A program made the translations under genes and the position numbers. This document shows, piece by piece, positions 59,924-64,000 of a DNA stretch of 64,000 nt. The notes beneath the pieces are model-generated. The model searched no databases. It had not been told where the DNA came from and worked only from the letters and a program-made list of their open reading frames with translations. Numbering within the stretch: the stretch's first letter is position 1; the number at the start of each line of letters is the position of its first letter. The stretch is from Pseudomonas sp. 6D_7.1_Bac1 (GTDB taxonomy: Bacteria > Pseudomonadota > Gammaproteobacteria > Pseudomonadales > Pseudomonadaceae), in contig NZ_JANLNW010000050.1 of the NCBI RefSeq assembly GCF_025465945.1, forward strand, positions 62,001-126,000. Direction: 5' to 3'.

Positions 59924-59972
59924 GCCTAATGTGAGTTTTTTGAGCCATTCAAAACCCATTCGAGGCCACCTG

Positions 59973-60149
59973 ATGAATACAGCCAAGCCCGCCCGAGGAC
60001 GCCAGCACAGACCAACCCGTTCTGAAGTTGCTGCGGCCTGGGGTCGACTCCGCGAAGCCGCCGCCGACGGAAGCGTTCAAGCATCCGCGCTGCTGATCGC
60101 CCTCGCAGAAAACAAACCCGTCATTGCCATGGATTCCACAACTGCATGA
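59973..60149 (+). CDS. Small hypothetical protein of a phage-type operon
   Basis: A 58-residue basic N-terminus (MNTAKPARGRQHRPTRSEVA) followed by an alanine-rich helix (LREAAADGSVQASALLIALA). GAGG precedes the ATG and the stop overlaps the next gene by four bases (ATGA). It opens the run 59973-63047. Function unknown. Confidence 0.65.
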   Translation: MNTAKPARGRQHRPTRSEVAAAWGRLREAAADGSVQASALLIALAENKPVIAMDSTTA

Positions 60150-60562
60150 CTGATCGAGACAAATCGGGCAAATGGAAGCCCGGCCAATCCGGCAACCCTG
60201 GCGGCCGCTCCGGAGAAACTCAGGCCATCCGCGCCAAGCTGGCCAAGGGTGCAACAGCCGTCACCACGAAAGTGCTTGAGGCCGCAAAAGGCGGCGATAT
60301 GCAGGCCTGCCGCTTGATCCTTGAACGCCTGGTGCCGCCGATCAAGCCGACCTCCGAGCCCGTGCAATTCGAACTCGACGATACCGACCTTCCCAGCGCC
60401 GCCCGCTCGATCTTGCGCGCCGTTGCCGCCGGCCAGATTGCGCCCGACCAGGGCAAATCACTCATTGAAGGCTTGGGCGCTGTCGCCCGGGTGATCGAAG
60501 TTGCCGAACTGCAAAAGGCCGTCGAAGAACTCCGCGAGCAGATGGAGGGAATGCAGCGATGA
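60146..60562 (+). CDS. DUF5681 domain protein
   Basis: A 138-residue protein with the DUF5681 opening WKPGQSGNPGGRSGETQAI (FKPGQSGNPxGRP in the family) and a following LAKGATAVTTKVLEAAKGGD helix; a coiled C-terminus ends KAVEELREQMEGMQR. DUF5681 proteins are common in phages, next to terminase or tail genes; some have been proposed as small-terminase-like. Overlaps both neighbours by four bases. Confidence 0.8.
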   Translation: MTDRDKSGKWKPGQSGNPGGRSGETQAIRAKLAKGATAVTTKVLEAAKGGDMQACRLILERLVPPIKPTSEPVQFELDDTDLPSAARSILRAVAAGQIAPDQGKSLIEGLGAVARVIEVAELQKAVEELREQMEGMQR

Positions 60563-60978
60563 GCCTGAAAGCGTTGAAGGCCGAGATCAAACGCATTGCC
60601 GAAAAGATGGGCATCGACGAAGAGATGGTTGTGCTGATCGTGCTGGCTGTCGTGAATGCCAGCACGACGCCCATGGACCTGCCTGAGACCGTCGGCCACA
60701 TCGTCAACTACCGCATCAACGGTCTGAACGTATCGCTCTACTTTCCCTTCTGCGAGATGAACAGCGCAGACGCCGAAGAGGTGGCTAGGGCGATGATCCT
60801 GCACGTAATCGATGTTGAGCGCCCGAGCCGTCCGTACCAGGTCGGCATCATGGATATGCAGCCATTTCCACCGGCGGGCGCCTGGCAGTTACAGCGACCA
60901 CCTGAAGGCATCAGCCTGTCGGACTACGTAGCCGACCAATACCGTCAAATCATCGAGGCTCGCGATGAGCATCCGTAG
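60559..60978 (+). CDS. Hypothetical phage-type protein, 139 residues
   Basis: MSLKALKAEIKRIAEKMGID then VVLIVLAVVNASTTPMDLPE, with a later region DVERPSRPYQVGIMDMQPFP. No signal, no recognised domain. Overlaps DUF5681 by ATGA and the next gene by 14 bp. Confidence 0.65.
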   Translation: MSLKALKAEIKRIAEKMGIDEEMVVLIVLAVVNASTTPMDLPETVGHIVNYRINGLNVSLYFPFCEMNSADAEEVARAMILHVIDVERPSRPYQVGIMDMQPFPPAGAWQLQRPPEGISLSDYVADQYRQIIEARDEHP

Positions 60979-61186
60979 CCAGATCGCCAAGCTGCGGCAA
61001 CAGACCGGCAGCACTCAGCTCAACAACGACGTGCGAGAAATCAGCGACCTGATGGACGAGTTGAGCGCCGCGGCCGCCGGCGGCGGAAGCCCACGAGGGA
61101 AAATCTCTCTCGACGAGATTTTCAACGACACCCAACACGCACACAGGGCCGATCAAGGCCCACACAACCAAAAGGTATCCCAATGA
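60965..61186 (+). CDS. Hypothetical phage-type protein, 73 residues
   Basis: MSIRSQIAKLRQQTGSTQLN then DLMDELSAAAAGGGSPRGKI with a polar His-rich tail. The ATG at 60965 lies within the end of the previous gene; its stop overlaps the next start (ATGA). Not recognised. Confidence 0.6.
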   Translation: MSIRSQIAKLRQQTGSTQLNNDVREISDLMDELSAAAAGGGSPRGKISLDEIFNDTQHAHRADQGPHNQKVSQ

Positions 61187-62025
61187 AGATTGGTAAAAGA
61201 GCAGTTCTCCGAGTTGGCCTGACCAACGTCCATTACTCCGAATACGACCACTCGCACATCGAGTCGCGCACCTTCTCAGTCCAGCAAGCGGATGGCAGCA
61301 AAGGTACTTGGCAAGCTGGCGGGCTGATGAAGTCCGCTCGCAAACTCCAGATGCTCGCCCTGGAGACGTTCAAAGACGCCGGGGAAGACATCATCTCGAT
61401 CCGCGCCAATAAGGACTTCAATGCGGCCGCCATTGAGCGCCTGAGCAAGGAGAAGATTGAAGGTCTGACGGCCGCCCTGCTTCCAGCCATGCAAACAGTC
61501 GCCAAAGATATGTCCACTCTGGCTGAAACCGTCACTCGGGGCTTCTCACCGGTCAGCCAACGCGCCAACACCGACATCGTCGGCTTCCTGGCTGACCAGG
61601 AGCTTCGCACCCTCGTTCGAGGCCTGAGCACCGACGACCGTCGTAACCTGATGGCCGAAGCGCGCCTCGGCAATCATCCCGAAATCGTAGAGGCAGTCTT
61701 GCGAGCAAACCCGATGCTCTCCGGCCTCAACGCAGAATCGGCCGCCGGCCTGTCCCGAGCTGGGATCGCGGCCTCTCGTGCTGACGACGTGGAGGCGCTG
61801 CGCCAAATGCTGGCCGTCTATGACGACGTGCTGAAGACTACCTCTCAAGTCGGCGTCTCGCTCAGCGGCCTTGTTGCAAACTCTGCCGGTTATGCCAATC
61901 GCTTTGAAAAGTGGCGGTCGGGTTGTGATGGTTCTGAAGCATTGCGTGAATGGCTCGGCAAGTTGCCTGCACGCCCTCAGCCTAAAGCCGATGCCGCCGC
62001 CACTGAAGAACATGAAGCTGCCTAA
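61183..62025 (+). CDS. Hypothetical phage-type protein, 280 residues
   Basis: MKIGKRAVLRVGLTNVHYSE, a beta-rich opening, then long alpha-helices with many leucines and alanines (LLPAMQTVAKDMSTLAETVT, QELRTLVRGLSTDDRRNLMA). The last 30 residues are Ala/Pro/Glu-rich. No domain recognised. Placed among small genes as in tail or lysis modules. Confidence 0.65.
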   Translation: MKIGKRAVLRVGLTNVHYSEYDHSHIESRTFSVQQADGSKGTWQAGGLMKSARKLQMLALETFKDAGEDIISIRANKDFNAAAIERLSKEKIEGLTAALLPAMQTVAKDMSTLAETVTRGFSPVSQRANTDIVGFLADQELRTLVRGLSTDDRRNLMAEARLGNHPEIVEAVLRANPMLSGLNAESAAGLSRAGIAASRADDVEALRQMLAVYDDVLKTTSQVGVSLSGLVANSAGYANRFEKWRSGCDGSEALREWLGKLPARPQPKADAAATEEHEAA

Positions 62026-62079
62026 TTAGCGCGCCCCGTGGTCGTCGATGCACGACCACCTAGGGCGCAGGAGCACACC

Positions 62080-62433
62080 GTGACCACCTATCAAGAACGC
62101 TTCGCCGAGGCATGCAAAACCACCGAGTTCACGAACCATGAACAGATGATTGGCGGGTACATCGTTTGGGATGTTCAGCACATTCGCGACGGCCAGAAGG
62201 TTGTCATTGATGGACCATTCTTCACTGAAGACGAAGCCCGGGTATCGGCTGACCTGTTACGCGGCACCTTCCGCGGCGCCCGCGCACATCAAGCCATTCA
62301 CTGCTCGGCCTGGAACCCAAGCCCACAGCGCGAGAAGGCAATTCGTGACGACGCGATGGCCTCTCGAATGATCCTGGCGATGCAACTGCGTGTCGACGTG
62401 CCAACCAACAGCGCCACAGGCGCACTGGAGTAA
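62080..62433 (+). CDS. Hypothetical phage-type protein, 117 residues
   Basis: Starts at GTG 62080 (MTTYQERFAEACKTTEFTNH) with AGGAG seven bases upstream; an in-frame Met at 62038 has none. It continues IGGYIVWDVQHIRDGQKVVI and FFTEDEARVSADLLRGTFRG. Not recognised. Six bases upstream of the tail-I gene. Confidence 0.6.
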   Translation: MTTYQERFAEACKTTEFTNHEQMIGGYIVWDVQHIRDGQKVVIDGPFFTEDEARVSADLLRGTFRGARAHQAIHCSAWNPSPQREKAIRDDAMASRMILAMQLRVDVPTNSATGALE

Positions 62434-62438
62434 AAGCG

Positions 62439-63047
62439 ATGGCAATGGCCACCAACTACGGCAGCAAGACTCGAATCTTGCTCGGCGGCTCGGCCGCGAA
62501 GCTGTTCGGGCGTGAGCACACCTACGAATTGTCGACCGGCGACGTGCGCGAGGCTGTAAAGGCGGTCGACGTAAACCATCCAGGCTTTGCCAAGTACCTG
62601 ACATCTGCGAAAGAAAAAGGCCTGGAGTTCGCGATCTATCGCAACCGAAAAAACGTCGGTGAAAAGGAGCTGGAGCTGGGCGGCACGAGAGAGATCCGAA
62701 TCGTCCCGGTGATTTGCGGGAGCAAGCGTGCCGGCTCGATGCAAACAATTGTTGGTTCAGTTCTCATCATTGCTGGAGCAGTGATAACAGCCATGGGTGG
62801 TGGGGCTGCGGGGATTCCGATGATGAAGATGGGGGCTGTTGTTGCCGTTGGAGGCATTGTTCAGATGCTCAGCCCCCAAGCCCAGGGATTGAAAACCAGC
62901 GCCGCCCCCGAAAATACACCGGGCTACGCGTTTGGCTCAGCCCGCAACACCACCGCCTCTGGCAACCCGGTGCCGCTCTGTTTCGGCAAGCGTCGGGTGG
63001 GTGGGGCGATAATCAGTGCGGCAATTTACGCTGAGGACCAGATGTAA
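62439..63047 (+). CDS. Phage tail assembly protein I (lambda gpI-like)
   Basis: A 202-residue protein. N-terminal TRILLGGSAAKLFGREHTYE, a glycine-rich hydrophobic centre (SVLIIAGAVITAMGGGAAGI) and the C-terminal GNPVPLCFGKRRVGGAIISA all match the lambda tail tip protein I family. In lambda-like phages gpI is followed by gpJ and preceded by gpK; here it is alone, followed by genes on the other strand, so this may be an element that lost or never had the rest. Confidence 0.85.
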   Translation: MAMATNYGSKTRILLGGSAAKLFGREHTYELSTGDVREAVKAVDVNHPGFAKYLTSAKEKGLEFAIYRNRKNVGEKELELGGTREIRIVPVICGSKRAGSMQTIVGSVLIIAGAVITAMGGGAAGIPMMKMGAVVAVGGIVQMLSPQAQGLKTSAAPENTPGYAFGSARNTTASGNPVPLCFGKRRVGGAIISAAIYAEDQM

Positions 63048-63083
63048 GGTGCTTCCTTACAAGGCGCTCGCCCATACCACTAC

Positions 63084-63563
63084 TTAAAACAAGTCGCTTT
63101 GCTCAAGTCGTCGAAGTAAAAGCGATGCTAACGCGAGATGATCCAGGCAGACGTCAGGATCATCTGTAGCCTCAACATCGTGACCACGCGGGTTTCGGAT
63201 TGCCATCATTGCGCCTGAAAAAATGAAGCAATACCCCTTCTGTTCGTCTTTTTCGCTGGTATTAGATAATCCAGTGAGGCTCAGAAGAGGAGTTGTCTCA
63301 TTGAAAGCTCGCATCATTAATTTAAAGCCCGACTCATCGATCTGTGCGAGCCTCTGAACAGTCCTATCAACAAACTTAAAAGCTTCGAATGTTGCCTCAG
63401 CGCAATGCCCATCATCAAAAAGCTTTTTTACCTTTTCAGGAAGCTTCGGATGAATGTTTCGGAGATCAAAAGCATGTAACGGGGAAACGCTCCGCTCTTC
63501 AGCATTATTAAACCCAACTGAACGTCTCACGATCGCTTCGAAAGCCTTAAGAGTTACTGCCAT
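63084..63563 (-). CDS. TIGR02391 family protein with HEPN-type motif
   Basis: A 159-residue protein of the TIGR02391 (Ymh) family: HPKLPEKVKKLFDDGHCAEA, FEAFKFVDRTVQRLA, and GYCFIFSGAMMAIRNPRGHD, then LDHLALASLLLRRL. R123-x4-H128 in AIRNPRGHD is the HEPN RNase pattern. It overlaps the end of the upstream DUF5343-like gene by 17 bp, so the two are translated as a unit. Candidate toxin or effector. Confidence 0.85.
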   Translation of the reverse strand: MAVTLKAFEAIVRRSVGFNNAEERSVSPLHAFDLRNIHPKLPEKVKKLFDDGHCAEATFEAFKFVDRTVQRLAQIDESGFKLMMRAFNETTPLLSLTGLSNTSEKDEQKGYCFIFSGAMMAIRNPRGHDVEATDDPDVCLDHLALASLLLRRLEQSDLF

Positions 63564-64000
63564 TCAACAGATTCTCCCGAATGCTTTTGAAAATGCGATC
63601 GTATGTTTCCTGGTCACCACCGGCAGGCAAATTTATCTCCACCCGAACAGTAAGCGCCATACCATTTCCTTGCGCTGCTACCGCATCAGCTTTCGGTACC
63701 ATAGCCGCGCGTTCAGCATCCAGACTAACTGCGCTCTCACTTGCCTTGATCTGAGTTGCTGGCTTAGCACGCGGCGGCCTTGGGGTAGAATCGGCCTTCT
63801 TAACTTTACTGGAAGGAGAACGCACAGACTCCTCAGTTTGACCGCATAGAACGGCCAACGCTTGGAACGTCGACGCTTGACGTTTCCCTACAATATCGCT
63901 TGTATGATCATGGTTTCTGAAGAACGCAATCAACCTATTTGTCGGAAGCTTCCATGCATCATCTCCATGAAGATCAAACAGTGCGTCATAGGCAGGCTTT
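63547..64000 (-). CDS. DUF5343-like protein, 5' end beyond the window
   Basis: The frame is open to the right edge (about 150 codons). Readable sequence YDALFDLHGDDAWKLPTNRL, then FFRNHDHTSDIVGKRQASTF matches DUF5343. The centre is a basic, Pro/Ala-rich linker and the end TVRVEINLPAGGDQETYDRI folds as a beta-alpha unit. DUF5343 genes often precede TIGR02391 genes. The N-terminal half, start and promoter are outside the window. Confidence 0.8.
   Translation of the reverse strand, partial: KPAYDALFDLHGDDAWKLPTNRLIAFFRNHDHTSDIVGKRQASTFQALAVLCGQTEESVRSPSSKVKKADSTPRPPRAKPATQIKASESAVSLDAERAAMVPKADAVAAQGNGMALTVRVEINLPAGGDQETYDRIFKSIRENLLNGSNS

Overview
The window looks like a Pseudomonas chromosome, most likely of the fluorescens group. 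GC is high. Gene order follows Pseudomonas synteny: purMN, relA/rlmD/cysM, gacS/ldhA, phoPQ, rstAB/nrdA, and cheR/cheV/flgAMNZ. At least nine intergenic repeats are of the paired REP (REPIN) type typical of that group. Family names come from reading motifs and from memory of the families; no database search was possible.

Bases 1-51100 are core genome. In order they hold: purine synthesis (purM-purN); nucleotide housekeeping and the stringent response (mazG, relA, rlmD, cysM); a PirRS-like two-component pair whose kinase has no sensor region; the global regulator gacS with ldhA; small redox genes (TlpA-like, ArsC-like, wrbA); ttcA, a YIP1-type membrane protein, sprT and a CoA-transferase; dctA with a divergent AraC regulator; phoQ-phoP behind a PhoP-box-like repeat; pcpS; rstAB; and nrdA behind tandem NrdR boxes and DnaA boxes. 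Then come flgBCDE behind a textbook sigma-54 promoter, cheR, cheV, flgA (sigma-54), flgMN (FliA promoter) and the PilZ brake flgZ. The core part ends with an MFS transporter, a glutamine-synthetase-like enzyme, a kinase/response-regulator-TPR pair and a TolB-like/winged-helix protein.

From about 51163 to the window end is an integrated element. Its left boundary is a 44-bp 3' fragment of a tRNA-Arg(CCT) gene on the minus strand, next to a tyrosine integrase. The intact tRNA should therefore lie beyond base 64000. The element carries a ribbon-helix-helix protein, an AlpA/excisionase-like protein, a chain of overlapping mini-ORFs, a HTH/replication-initiator-like gene followed by four 17-bp palindromic repeats, and an AT-rich RloC-like ATPase split by a frameshift in a T8 tract. 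After that come two non-coding stretches crowded with perfect hairpins around an Abi-alpha/DUF4393-like gene, a run of phage-type genes (DUF5681, unknowns, a lambda tail-I-like protein), and a TIGR02391 (HEPN-motif)/DUF5343 pair at the right edge. No capsid, portal or large terminase gene is visible here.

The parts that best deserve follow-up are the hairpin-dense non-coding DNA (57382-57647 and 59140-59923), the palindromic repeat cluster (54635-54781), the T8-frameshifted RloC-like gene, and the DUF5343/TIGR02391 pair. Together they look like an anti-phage or mobile-element cargo region.
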